From assembly GCF_950023065.1 (NCBI RefSeq), contig NC_088678.1, positions 41,096,580 through 41,160,579 on the forward strand: a stretch of 64,000 nt of DNA. Direction: 5' to 3'. The notes under the pieces were generated by a model. It ran no database searches, had not been told where the DNA came from, and saw only the letters and a program-made list of their open reading frames with translations. The translations under genes and the position numbers were made by a program. This DNA is from Planococcus citri. Taxonomy: Eukaryota > Arthropoda > Insecta > Hemiptera > Pseudococcidae. Below are positions 22,200 to 34,400 of this stretch, piece by piece. The stretch's first letter is position 1. Every line of letters starts with the position of its first letter.

Positions 22200-24205
22200 T
22201 GGTTTTTAACCTACATTATGTATATGGTATAGAAATATCTTTTTGTTACAAGGGGAATTGGAGCCTTGGGATTTGAATACCTAAGAAGTGTACAGATGTA
22301 GGATGTAATATGGAGGTAGAAGCTATGGTATGAAATTCGTGTATAAAAAGGGGTTCTATTATAAGACAAGTGATGTGAGTTTACTAAATGGTTTATTTTC
22401 TATCTATTAATTTAACAAACAGACAAAATCGTGATTTTTGGAAGGTATATTTCTAATTTTGCCGACCTAGTTTTTACTCAGTGAGTTGTATGACGTTTTT
22501 ACTATGATCTAGACCCCTCTGTATTTCAGATTGGCACTTTTTCTCATTCTAAAATAATCAAACTCATTACATAGTTCAATAAATGCAGAAAAATGTGTCG
22601 TCTGTATAAATACTTATGAGGGTCAGATTCTCATATTTTCAAATGTTTGAGGTTTGAAAATATGTGATAGTTGAGTTGTTTAAATTCGTTGGTGATGAAT
22701 AAAACTGTCTCTCAACGTCATTTTTCTTCACTGGGCAAATTGTCAGTCCTCAAAGTGGAACCATTTGCCCCTTGTCCCCCTGAATTTCTTCATAAAGACA
22801 GGACAAATGAGTTCAATTACACCTTCTCAAAATGACACTTGCTAGTTTTGAGACTTTATTTGAACAACTTTTATTATATATCACGAATCCGAGACCATTT
22901 TTTAAAGGAATTTTTTAGTTGAAACATTTAAATATTAATGGGAATTTTTGAGTATTTTTATATTGGGGATTTTATTGAAAAATTATTCTTTTTGTATTTT
23001 GAAAAACTTATTTTTTGGACTGGTGAAGTATTCTTTAACCTCTATTCTGTATCCTAGCAAAGATTCCAGTACCTATACTAGTCGTTTTTTTTTTTTATTC
23101 ACGAAGTATACAGCAGTGAAAACATGACTGATATATCCTAGTAGGTGAAGAATATCACGAGTTTTAATGTTAGATACGTATATTTTAATTGGGTTGATTT
23201 TAAATAGTTTGGGTTTAAAATCACTTTAGATTAAATCTGCAGTCTAAAATCGTCCGTGAATAATTAAACTTCAAGCTATTATGTTTATGTGAAATTTAGC
23301 TCATCAAAATGGGGTTTAATTATGGTTTAGGAACGAATTTTTATATCCGAGAAATTGTGGAAAATTATGCTTTTTGCCAAAAAATTACTTTTTATCTGGA
23401 TCTAAGAATTTTGAATTGAGAAGACATTTTTAAGTTTTCATTGGGACATACGAAAGGTGATTTTTATTTTATCTCGAGGACACCTTGGGACATATTTTAG
23501 ATATCTTCGAGTTTATGATTTTTTATGTGGGTTCTTTGAAAAAATGTTATTTTTAAATGGTTGATTTTTGGATCCAGATTGGGTCATTTTTTCAACGAAT
23601 TTTTAGTAAAGGAAGTTTTAATGGTTTTTGATATTTTTGAACATAAAATTGTGTGATTCTGCCCCCTGGAGACTGCGCAATCCCCATGAATGCACTCATG
23701 CACAATCTATGTGTCAGATTTCAAAGTCTAAATTTTATTATTAAAAAAAAATCTAACTAGTAAGCTTCAACTCGCCATTATGGTATTAGTTGTTGAGTAT
23801 ATTATGGTTAGTTTTTGGGTGAAATAAAGCACATATTTTTTAATTTTTGCGTATGTGGGGCATACGAATGGAACTATTTAATATGAAACGAAAAGTTATT
23901 ATTGACGATTGCTTGAACATGATTCGTTGTATTTTGAATTTGCTACCATTTTTTACTCAAAAAAAATCTTAGAATATTTATTTAATTTAAACACAGTTTA
24001 GCAACGAGTATTTTTACGAGTTTATTTAAGGTGATGAGCTAATTTTTTATCTTGAATCGTGTTCTTGAAGAGAACCTTTTGGAATTCAAGTTTCGGAAAA
24101 AATTGAAAAAATTGAAAATTTGAAAATTTTGAAAAAATTTAAAATTTTGGGTGAGGGTTTTTTAAGTAAGTTAGACTGAAAAATTTTGAATTTTGCAGAA
24201 TACTA
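22200..24205. other. Retroelement leader and interior, no gene seen
   Basis: AT-rich interior between the primer site and the 266-codon ORF. No long open frame and no recognisable motif on either strand. Confidence 0.4.
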
Positions 24206-24224
24206 CCGCGAATTCCGGGCGCCA
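24206..24224 (-). other. Candidate primer-binding site
   Basis: The minus strand, three nucleotides past the LTR, reads TGGCGCCCGGAATTCGCGG. The first nine bases match the complement of a lysine tRNA 3' end (TGGCGCCCG), and the match then breaks. Position and the TGG start are as expected for minus-strand DNA priming. Confidence 0.6.
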
Positions 24225-24227
24225 AAA

Positions 24228-25240
24228 TGATATAGTTAAAATATGCATGTCTGGTTATAGAGATATTATTTTCTTTTGCACTTAGGAGAATGAGTCAAAT
24301 ATCACTACATAGGTAGTGAATATTTACCTATTGCCAAGATAGAGTAATTTAGTCGGAGAGCAGGAAATCATACCAAGTTAACTATATGCATTTAATGTTT
24401 CTACCAAATAATAACAACCCAAACGCCACTTGCGTGTCAATATGATTTATTACAATTTGGTCCAACATGACAGATTAATAAAAATATAAATTAAACTAAA
24501 TCAATTCATATTATTATAAAAGGCCGCAGCCTAATATAGACGACTCGCGTTAATTAAATAAAGTAAAATGTTCAATCAATGAATTTGAGTAACATAATTT
24601 TAGTCGAAGATGATGAATTAAAGGTTATCACACAGATGTTAAAATATTCCCTATCTGAATAATACTCGTGAACGTAGGGCTTGTTGTCCAGGTTCACGAG
24701 CATTTACATCAATTTAGATGGTACCAAGATCACAATTAAATGGTGTAAACACCACTTACCAAGGAATGATAACATTTTCTGCCTCTTTCAGGTGTACTCA
24801 CTAATACTAGGTACTGGCGGCAGAAATGGATTACTATAGGTACCTATTCAACGAGAAACATTACCGATGCCCGGGAAATCGGTAAATGTCCAAAGGGATC
24901 ATTTACGTACCACGACGAATATTTACGTTAATAAATAACATCGCGTTAAAAACACATTTTATCCACTTGACCGAGTGGGCGAAATCAGGAAAATAGGGGG
25001 GCTAGGTCGCCCTAGCCCACCTATACATCTGCGAACGTACGCTTTCTTTGACTTAGCTCCAGAGAGCTCGAGATACCGAAACCAAGTGAAGATGCGGTTC
25101 AGTACCAAGTTGCACGGAGGTACATACTTGGTACATGAACGCATCTATAAATAGCTATCACGTTACCTAGCTTCCAGCTCTGTATATAGGTCATTACTAT
25201 CATACCTACTAAGCTATTCAGGGCATATCTCACCATATCA
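24228..25240 (-). repeat. LTR (5' LTR if the minus strand is sense)
   Basis: 1013 bp, the same as 9982-10994 with a constant offset of 14246. The GNRA-type hairpin falls at 24999-25018. It is followed by ATTT, the right target-site duplicate. Confidence 0.95.
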
Positions 25241-25244
25241 ATTT

Positions 25245-27960
25245 ATCAAAATGTAGGGAAAATCGTCAAATGTACTTATTAATTCATTTCAGTACAAAGA
25301 TACCGAAACTATAAACACACGAAAAAATGTGTAGAAAGCAGTATAAGCAGAGAAGCACCCCTTTGACGGATCAACTTGTTTGACACCAGTGTTCTCACTT
25401 CTAATCACTCTGATTACCACTGAAGTAGTCGGTTACACATATTAGATAATACATCTCGGAATCGAATTTGGAATGTAATATAAATCGACAGACGTCGTTT
25501 TCGTCGAGACAGGATTAGGTAAGAAGTACGAGGTTAAGTATTAAACACATCCTTCGCAGAATATCTAACCTAACAACGAACATAGGTAGATGTACTATAA
25601 TTATAGTGAACATAAAGCAATAAAAATGTAAGGAGAGATACCGCAAACGTGGGTAGGTCATGTTGTTTCTGGGTGTAATTTTGTAAACACGCAAATAGTC
25701 CTTGAAAGGTTTCAAGTTTTATACTCTATACATGTATAAATATAGAACAGATAGGAAAATAAATTAATTTCAACAACAGACATCAGAGCACGTCACTTAA
25801 GATTAATGTAAAACTTTAATTTCGCTCGAGCCAAAGTAAATGAATGCGAGAACGATACCCGTAACTGGGATTCTCGGATGCTCACAGTCGAGTGATATGG
25901 CAGAGATGGAGCTTGGTCTGTGCAGAATAAAAACACCACGATGAGGACTAGCAACGCGAACGAATTAAAGTGAATTCAATTAAACGTTTTCACATTTCGT
26001 AGATTTCAACCTTATCACAATCGCATGTATATTCGATACTTAGTTTCTACGATGGAAATTTTCTATACGTGAAATAAAGTCTCTCTGTCCCTTTCTGCGT
26101 GAACAGTATAGCAAAGGTCTGGATGCAGGGAGAAGCTAACTAACGACAATATGACGCTCGAGTTTAGTAAAATTAGCGAAATTTTTGCGGCTTTTGGGGA
26201 GTTTGCGAGGTAACATGGCAAATGCTGCGGTATAACCGCGATATTAGGCGTGACAAAGAGCCGAAAAGTAGCGGGGGATTTGGAGGAAGAAAAAAAGTAA
26301 AACGTGGAGAAACCAGCCGGAAGTAATTTTTATTTAATTACACGAGAACTAAGGACAAGAGAGGTGGTCCCGGTTGGGATAAAAATATAACGTGTCAAAA
26401 GTTGACAAAACCGGCAGACCTTTACGACATGGCTAAGGTAGGTATGAGAAAAACAACACGACTAAAGTATATGTGGATATACGTATACGAATTACATACA
26501 AAGCTACGTACAAGGGAGTAGGAAAAAAAATTATACACGATGAAAAACCAACCGCAAATGAAAGTTGAGAGAGAGTTCATAACACGTTGACGTTTCGAGT
26601 GTGCGAGTATGTACGAGTATGGTAGGTATGTGTGAATTTAAATTGGAGCCGAGGCTGCTGCGGGAGCTTTTAAAAGGCGGTATGCGGACGTGCGACCGAG
26701 CGAGAACTTAAAATATAATTAAATTTCAGTTTGGAAGTTAAAGAAAGGTTGGCTTTTAATTTATGTATTGTAAAACGTTGCACCGTGGAAGCGATTTTAT
26801 TAAAATTAGTTGTTGTCCGTTACACCCCCTTGAAAATGGCTACAGCAACCGCAGCAATCTGCAAAAATAAACGCCGAAACCCCGACTGAGAGAAAGACCT
26901 AGCGCCCCGACACATAATTACAAGCTTGTTCGCCCCGCGGCGCTTTTAATGTAACTACACTTCGCTTAGCAAACTTTTAAACGATTGAGAAACAAAACTT
27001 ATTCCGCCCAGTAAATTAACGACTGAGGTAATGCATTAACGTTTTAGTCTCATTTGACATCGCGATTAATACTATGTTTACTTAGTTCTAACTTTAATTC
27101 ATAACGAATGTAGCGCCCAGCTCCCAGCTCCCGTGTACCTACCTACCTATCTATCTACCTACTTACCTACTCTCAGAGTCTCACGTCAGTGTTTTGTGTA
27201 ATTTGGCTGCATTATTGGCGGTGTTGTGTGTATCAAAGTTGCCCCGGTTATGTATACTGTATGCCATGCCATCGCATATACTATGGAATGCTAGAGCTAT
27301 ACAGCTAAACGTTAACTTTAATCAGATTTGAAATTATTATTACGAAGAGAAAGAGCGACGTGCGTCTCTGTTTGGTGTTTTCCTACCAAGACGCCGCCAC
27401 TTACCTCTTGTTGTTTCGCTAAATTATGAAATATACGTAAGCCGTTTGAATGTCTACTCTAAAGTCGTAACTTATATAGGTACCTACTTACGTAAGTTGA
27501 AAGTTGTGAGCTGGATCAATTACCGAGTAACCCTTTTTGACGTGCATTACCGTTTGAATAACCTACCTGGCGAGTTTGAGAAATCTAACCAGGTACCTAT
27601 ACCAATAATATTATATCTTGGCAAGCGAATTTCTCTACGAGAAAGTGTTCTGGACGTCAAAATTATACGAACAATAAGATGCACTCATTGCACTGAGATG
27701 TGGCGGGGGGTCTAAGGTAGCCGTACCTTGATGCAGCATTTGAAATACAAATATTATATATGTACATTATGGTATTTTTCAATCGATGCATGTGCATTGT
27801 GCATAAGAGTACACATTGATACCTAGATAGACCTCACATGGATATAACATAGAAAATAAGATTTTGTCCATGTAACAGCTTTAGTACACCATCTAATAAG
27901 GACCTTTACAACTTATCAACTCTCGACTGATCTGAAATTTGGCTCGCTAAAAATCACTAT
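25245..27960. other. Non-coding DNA with a CpG-containing island
   Basis: No ORF of convincing quality. From about 26200 to 27250 the sequence is noticeably richer in CG and less repetitive than its surroundings, with homeodomain-type TTAATT/TAATTA cores. It looks like a conserved regulatory island, or an unrecognised exon or UTR. A CTAC/CTAT microsatellite lies at 27136-27172. Confidence 0.4.
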
Positions 27961-27969
27961 CTACTTGAC

Positions 27970-29040
27970 GTTACCTGTGCAATACACATGAGCCTCATTT
28001 CATCATAATGCCCCCTCCACCATGTCCAATCAAGTGTACTTGAAGACTACACTGAAAGAACCTGGCAATAAGTCATAGGTAAAGTTTCAAAAATGAGTTT
28101 AGGGTCGAATTAAATTCACACTGAGGAGTGAAAAAATGTAATCCATTTTGATTTTGAAAAAAATCCATTTTTGATGGTAAAAATAGCCTTTAAAAATAGA
28201 GGAGAGGAGAGAAATGAGCCAAGACCAAATCTGAGGCAAAAGGAAGAAAATTTCAAGTTTTGACATGATCATTTAGAATGCAAAAATTGTAAAGGTAGAT
28301 TTCGCACCTGAGTGCTTTACTCAATACATAGGCTCACTACCTACTTACTCGAGGTAGTGAGAAGTACCTAGCTTCAAGAGCTTCCTAGGTATCTGGCGAC
28401 TTACAGCCTCAATACCTATTTTTCGGATACTGTTAATTAATTATGTAATACACACCTTCAATTACTCTTAGAACCGTTGATTGATAAATAAATCAATTAC
28501 ATAAGAGATCATCTACTCTAGTTTATTACTGAACCAGCACGGTATTATGGAAGGAGATGACATTCTACTGTCTTAAAGGAGTGCAATTAAGCACATCACC
28601 TCGGGAGGGAACAATAAACGGATGAGGGAAGGTCCATCTATGTTACTCATCGTAGTGAGATTTTCAATAAGGATACCAAACAGTAGTATGTAATTACTGA
28701 TGGACCCCGCGTACATCTAATATTCATCTTGATTTACAAAAACAAGAGAATAGATACGAGTAGCCAATTTCTCTCACCTATGTGACAGAAAATGCTGCAC
28801 AATCTGTCTCTACAAAATTTTTCATTATGTCATATTTTTTCACAAAAAGAGTGACTTTTCAACATGTGACTGGCGTATCTCTTCATTTTTTTCTCTACTA
28901 TGCCTGGAGTTGTGTTGTTTGTGGGATGCTATATGATATATTTGCAGTCATTATTTTGATGAAATTCAAATTCACTACAAAATTGGTTTTGAAAGTGACT
29001 TGTCTGGTTCTTTCCATGGACTCTTCACTTGATGATAACT
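27970..29040. repeat. Edge of the inverted peptide-gene unit, with split dispersed repeat
   Basis: The block near 27985-28025 is the reverse complement of 2450-2490. Sequence at 28085-28135 and 28845-29030 repeats 6600-6650 and 6670-6890 in direct orientation, with about 650 bp inserted between them. Confidence 0.5.
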
Positions 29041-29514
29041 AGCTGATAAACATTATTTTTCAAATAGGTACCTAACTAATCAAAAAAAGAAAGAAATCAT
29101 TGAAGTAACAAACAAGTGTTTATATCAAATGGCGCACATAACATTATTACATTGTTTTTCAACTACATACTTAAGTATTACGAGCAGATACCTAAAAAAA
29201 ATGCATAAACAACTCAAGCTGTGAAATTATATTATTTCTGATAACGTTGAATATGAATTTCAAGAACGCGAAAAGTTTTGGATACTTACGTAGGTACCTA
29301 AACAACATATTTATCACTTATGGCCAGTTCCTGTAATTTCTTGTGCAATAAATCGAGTGACAATGTGTTATTTTCATTTTTTAATCAATGTTTTTTTTAA
29401 ATTGTATACCTACCATATTATTGAAACTTCACAAATAAAAATTTCACAATGTATATGTAAAATAACATGACATATGACTTGACGCAAATACAAATGGGTG
29501 GTCATCCTCGTGTA

Positions 29515-29545
29515 ATCTATAGGTATATATAAGAATGTGTACTCC
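29515..29545 (+). promoter_or_regulatory. TATA promoter of peptide copy 4
   Basis: TATATATAAGAATG (TATATATAAG at 29524-29533) matches the boxes upstream of copies 1 and 2. The downstream initiator region (AGTCATTATAGTTTTCATTC) is also shared. Confidence 0.65.
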
Positions 29546-29554
29546 AACTAGAGT

Positions 29555-29693
29555 CATTATAGTTTTCATTCAACTTGTGATTTAGTAAAGAAACACAGGT
29601 TCATTAAAAGGCAACGTTTTTTGCTATAGGTATGTATTCAATCGTTTTCGCGTGGTTAAAGTACTTAATTGAAGAGTCTACAGAAAGAATCAG
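29555..29693 (+). other. Untranslated exon 1 of peptide copy 4
   Basis: Ends ...GAATCAG|GTGAGTCTG (donor at 29694) and shares the TTTTCGCGTGG block with the other first exons. An ATG at about 29632 happens to be in frame with exon 2 in this copy, but the frame is not kept in copies 1 and 2. I treat the exon as 5' UTR. Confidence 0.6.
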
Positions 29694-29906
29694 GTGAGTC
29701 TGTTTACTTCAGTTTGAAGTAAATGCGTTTTTAACGATCAAAATCATTGGTAGGTAGGTAAGTACATATTTCAAAATGAAGCATTTAGATATGGACATTG
29801 GGGTGGATCATAGGAATAAAATATTGGAAGATTTCTAGGTACATTTTTTCACTCTAGCATCCAGGTACACAAAGCTGTTTTGAATAAAAGTGGTAACTAT
29901 ACTTAG

Positions 29907-29959
29907 TTTTTAAACAAGTCATCAGCTAATCAGCTATTTGCTGATGACTTGTTTAAAAA
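29907..29959 (+). repeat. Perfect 20-bp hairpin in the intron of peptide copy 4
   Basis: TTTTTAAACAAGTCATCAGC is followed after 13 nt by its exact reverse complement. It lies in the intron of copy 4 and I see no counterpart in the introns of copies 1 and 2. It may be a small foldback relic or an intronic structured RNA. Confidence 0.75.
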
Positions 29960-30702
29960 GATTCTGCGTCAGTTTAGGTCATTACCATCGGAATCTAAGA
30001 CCATTTTAAAGATTTTATTTCTGAGTGGTTGAAAATTTGTAAACTTTTACTTCAGGGTAAATTCGTGTTTTAAATATATTTTCTTCTCAAATATTTCGCG
30101 TCAATTACGTCAAAACATAGGTACCTACATACAAAAGATATGATTTCTGAAACTAGGGAAATATCTTGGAATATTTGATCATCATTACTAATTTCAAAAA
30201 ACCAAAAAAAATTAATAAGTAAGCAGCCACTATTTTTCTCGATTTTTTAAAATTACCAAGCAATAATGGACAAAAGTTGGCACCACTGTATTCCAAAATA
30301 CAACATTTCCCTGATTTCATAAATTATACCTGTCTTTCTCTGCTTTGACGAAACAATTGCAGAATAGGTACCTATTTAAGAAGAAAAAAATGTCAAAAAC
30401 CGAATGATTGTATCCTAAAATAAGCGATTTATAAAATTTTCAATCACTCGCTACGGAACTCTAAAAATAGTCTTGGATTTTGATGGAAATAGTCTGGGTC
30501 AACGCAGAATCTCAAATTACCTAGCAAGTAAATACTACATTTTGGAACTGGAAAAACAAGTCGGATAAGTGCATATCGCGAAAAAACGACGCTTTTTCAA
30601 AAACGCCCTGTTTCAGGAACTATGAAAAAAAACATGAATTTCAAATCAAATATTTATTCAAGCTAATGTTTTTTGTTTTGTTTTTATAATTTAATCTGTA
30701 GG

Positions 30703-30969
30703 ATGATTGAAGGAAAAGTTATTCTTCGGATCATAACAATAACCTGTGCATTGTTGATTTTTTTCAATAACGTGAATTTTGTGAGTGCGCGGAAAGATGT
30801 ATACGATCATTGTGACTATGGAAAATGCTCTGACCTATGCACACAGCAGTATCCAGGGTCTCTTGGGATATTGGCACCTGCCTCAGCAGTTTGCGATGCT
30901 GATAACTTCTGTCAATGTTATAGAATTAACGAAGATATGAGTACATATAACCTAAATCATAATAACTAA
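30703..30969 (+). CDS. Defensin-like six-cysteine secreted peptide, copy 4 (88 aa)
   Basis: The same architecture as the cluster at 0.7-7.6 kb but inverted: signal segment about residues 5-27 ending VSA, then C-x4-C-x3-C-x17-C-x5-C-x-C and tail YNLNHNN. The start is the ATG one base after the acceptor CTGTAG|G (30700-30701); a longer frame would only read through the intron. The intron is 29694-30701. The sequence is mosaic: DYGKCSDLC and QQYPGSLG resemble copy 3, while LAPASAVCDADNFCQC resembles copy 2. It is predicted to be secreted and disulfide-bonded, defensin-like by scaffold, with function unknown. Confidence 0.85.
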   Translation: MIEGKVILRIITITCALLIFFNNVNFVSARKDVYDHCDYGKCSDLCTQQYPGSLGILAPASAVCDADNFCQCYRINEDMSTYNLNHNN

Positions 30970-30989
30970 CAAAAGCATCAGAAAGTAAG

Positions 30990-31420
30990 AAGTTCACCTA
31001 TGAATTAATTTAGCTGCGTGGATCAACCTTATTAGGTACCTATATATTTCCTTAATTATTAGCCGATTCACGCACATAATACCTACATGTAATTATTCCT
31101 TCGTTAGAATTAAGCCACATTTTGAAAATAATTTAAATATTTTTCTTGCTCTTCGGCATAATAATATCAATATCACTAGGTAATGTTTGAAACGCTCAAA
31201 TTAATAAATTTTATTACCTAGGACCCTTAAATGTATCCAGCTGCATAAACTAAACTTATTAGTAATTTTATTACATACCTATTTATGTATGTAGATACTA
31301 AATCATTTCTTAGTTGATTTATACACACATGTAATTACAGGCATTACCTATAAATATATTTAATGCGCTAGAATTAAACTGCACTTTGAAAATGATCGAA
31401 TGTTTTTTTCCAAATTTGAA
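30990..31420. repeat. 3' flank of peptide copy 4, a mosaic of two paralog flanks
   Basis: The part from 30985 to about 31190 is the reverse complement of the 3' flank of copy 1 (around 240-680). The part 31200-31410 instead matches the reverse complement of the flank of copy 3 (around 7110-7280). Two successive flank types in one place indicate recombination among units. Confidence 0.6.
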
Positions 31421-31429
31421 AAAACCTGA

Positions 31430-34400
31430 CTTTGACAAAATACAAAAATTAGTGCAAAAAATGAAAATTGCCAAAAGAAAGCATATGAAAAGAATTGTCA
31501 CCTAGGTACTTTACAACTTACCTACTAAACAAAGTAAACTCAAATTTTTCATTTAAAATACACTATCAGTAAGTATGTCTTAAAGATAAATTTCAGCATC
31601 ATTCTTTCTTGAATTTGACTTGCACAGGTAGGCAGGTACTTCTACATATGTATCCTTATACCTACACCTGTTTACCGGGTGACTGAAGAATCGTACTCCC
31701 CCCCCCCCTCAAACTAGAACCATGCGTTACAAAATATGTGCAAAAAATAGATAGGGGAACCAAAATTTTTTGTTCATCCATTAAATTATTTGTATGTACC
31801 TATCTACCCTTATCTGTCTCTTTCTTCCTGTGAAGCAATATATTGATAGGTATGGTGTATGGTAACATTTCTAATTGCTTAAACTCCAAATAAATTACTT
31901 ACCTTTATTATAGATTTATGCGAGCATCGAAAGCACTTGAACGGATCTGTAAGAAAATCGCATGAACAAATTTCTTGTATAGGTCTCTATATCACTTCAG
32001 GCAATTGTTAGCTGCGAGACGATCATAATTAGGAAATTTACTATACCGATGAATTAAAATACTTATACCTATACTATTTTCGTCAGCGAAGACCAAACTG
32101 AACAAATAATGGGTCGATGTAGTCAAAGGTACATTACTGATGTGTTTTGTTTGGCAAACAGAGTAACATGTTTCATATAGAATTATACCTCGAGGCAAAT
32201 ATCATTATAGGCAACTCTACCGACATAGGTAGGTACCTATACATAGAGGTATACAACTACATAGTCGTTCAATAATGAATCGTAAAAACATAATTCAAAG
32301 CACAAAATTGGATTTTTTCTAACAAAATGAAGTGAAAAATTGTTATCAGGCTTCTACATGTAAAAAATGAAATAAAACAGAAAAATACAACGCAGTAAAA
32401 TTTTTTCTAATCGGTAGAACGTGGTTTTTCTGCTTTTGCTTTGGAGAATGTCATCGTTGATAAGATGTATTAAACTCACAAAATTACGAGTACCTACTTA
32501 ACTAGGAGTATTACTTACCTATTTATATGATTTTTAAATTTGTCGGGGTCATTTTTGCTGTACTACTAGATAGAAAATAACTACGTAGAATTGGATGTGA
32601 TTTGCCATATTTGGCAATCGTGTTTCGATTAAAATGAACGGATGATTTTGTATGTACCTACATCCGCTTTAAGGTACATAGCAAAATCGTAAATGTGAAA
32701 ACGATAGCGCAGAATGAGGTGAAAAAAGCATCCGGATCGTATATTTACGTATTCATTGTTGGTATTGGAAAAAGGATAGAGAAAACCCTTTCGCGTTTTC
32801 GCCCATTGACCCGATACAACAGTACTTGTTCCAATGGGAGTATACACTAGGATATTAGGAATGAAAAAGAACGCACCTACACCGATACAAACGAAAAAAA
32901 TAGAGCAAAACAAGTCCAAAAATACGAGAAAAGAAAACTAAACGTTGTTATCGTACTCGGACTCGATTCTTTTCAAGTTTCTATAGGTTTGTGATGCTGA
33001 GATGCGTTAATTCGAGAGACACATCTTGAAAATTGTTAAACTCGCTCGGCGATCAAGACAAGAGGAAAAATTGCGTTTGGCTGGAGCGAGCGGATTTGAC
33101 CGCGAAGGCTGAGAGAGAAATTACGACGAATTGGCAAAAGCCCCTTAGGTGTAGAGAGAGGGAAGGAGACGAACGAAGTGGAGTGTTTTAGCATATGCGG
33201 TTATTTATCAATGTGTACAAGTTGGAAGAGCTTTTTTTTCGCCGCCGGTTTCCAAAGCATTGAGGAATGGGGAGGTTTTTCCGCATAATTTTGCCGCTTT
33301 CTATCGAGGCGTCTAAATTACGAAGACAAGGGCGCCAAAAAGATTTCTCGATGGGATGGCCAACTAAGTGAAAACTTTTTTCTCGTTGCTGTTTCTATAT
33401 TTTACGCTACGATGTCGCGATGCTTCGGCACACGATATGGATTAATTTGCGATTAATGTTGAAATGTTTTTTCCGAATCGATTTATTTTTTGGTTCGTTT
33501 TCCTTTTCTACGCTTTACGCCCTTTTTTCAAAATCGCGTGAAGGGTGTTGGATAATATTTCATGTGCATCCAACAGAAATTTTTATTTAATATGGAACGA
33601 AACGGTGTGTTCTGAATGAAAATTTCTCCACATGTTGTGTGAGTATTCTTTGAGTTGTGTTATTCACTTTTGATAGATTGGTTTCAGAAGATTAAAATCA
33701 TGATGTAATAAGAATCATTTGACCAAATTAGGTGAAAATCCTCATTTAGAGTCGGAAGTCTCTCAGAAATGATGTTAGCTTTGGAGGCGAAATATTTTGT
33801 TACTCATTACCGCCAATTTCAAGAAATCAAGAAAAATGGCCAAAAACTTATGTACAAAATTTTTTCGACTGTTTAAAGTTGGCAAGAATGACAAAAAATG
33901 GCACCACTTTTCAGTTTCAGAAATGATATAAGTATTTCAAAATGTTTCCTAAATTAATGCGAAATATTTGCGAAGAAAAAATTTTCAAAACACGAATTTA
34001 TCCAAAAATAGGTCGAAAATTTTTCTGCGAAATGTCAACTAACAAACGTAGGTATTCCTATTTCGGGAATTTCTAATAATTCGCTCCCTTCTACTTTTGA
34101 AACAAAATACATTAACCCAGTCTTAAATTAAATTCTCGCCATTGCAAAAAAAGAAAATAGTCAAGTAATCATAAAGGAGCAACGTTCGAGACTCGAGTAA
34201 ATTATGGTAAATTCAAATTTCCTAATCGGAATTCGAAAAAAAATCCACCTACCGAGTTGCAAGCAATCTTACGATGGCGGAAAAAATACATGCATTACCA
34301 TCGCATTAAAATTCAAACGTTGAAAAAAGAAAATACTCAATTCAAATCCCACTCAACTTGTTCACAGTAGAGTTTATTTACGGTTGAAAAACTCCGAATT

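Larger units (their letters stand above)
9982..25240 (-). mobile_element. 15.26-kb LTR retroelement with decayed interior
   Basis: Two 1013-bp direct repeats start TGATAT and end ATATCA (TG...CA), and 4-bp ATTT flanks both sides (9978-9981, 25241-25244). The minus strand is the likely sense strand for three reasons: TGGCGCCCGG, a lysine-tRNA-like primer site, lies 3 nt inside the right-hand LTR; a G6 purine run abuts the left LTR; and an LDTGA aspartic-protease relic reads on the minus strand. The interior is about 13.2 kb, of which 1.69 kb is a nested hAT-like element. I found no intact gag or pol and no reverse transcriptase. The apparently identical LTRs imply recent insertion, so the element was probably moved by proteins from another copy. 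The 4-bp duplication and primer site fit a Ty3/Gypsy-like element, but the class is not proven. Confidence 0.9.

Noticed and set aside
9982..25240. The two 1013-bp repeats as a segmental duplication
   Set aside because: TG...CA ends, a 4-bp target duplication, a primer site and a purine tract at the inner edges identify them as LTRs.
29632..29693. In-frame ATG in exon 1 of peptide copy 4 that would extend the peptide upstream of its signal segment
   Set aside because: The frame is not kept in the matching exons of copies 1 and 2, and it would bury the signal peptide.
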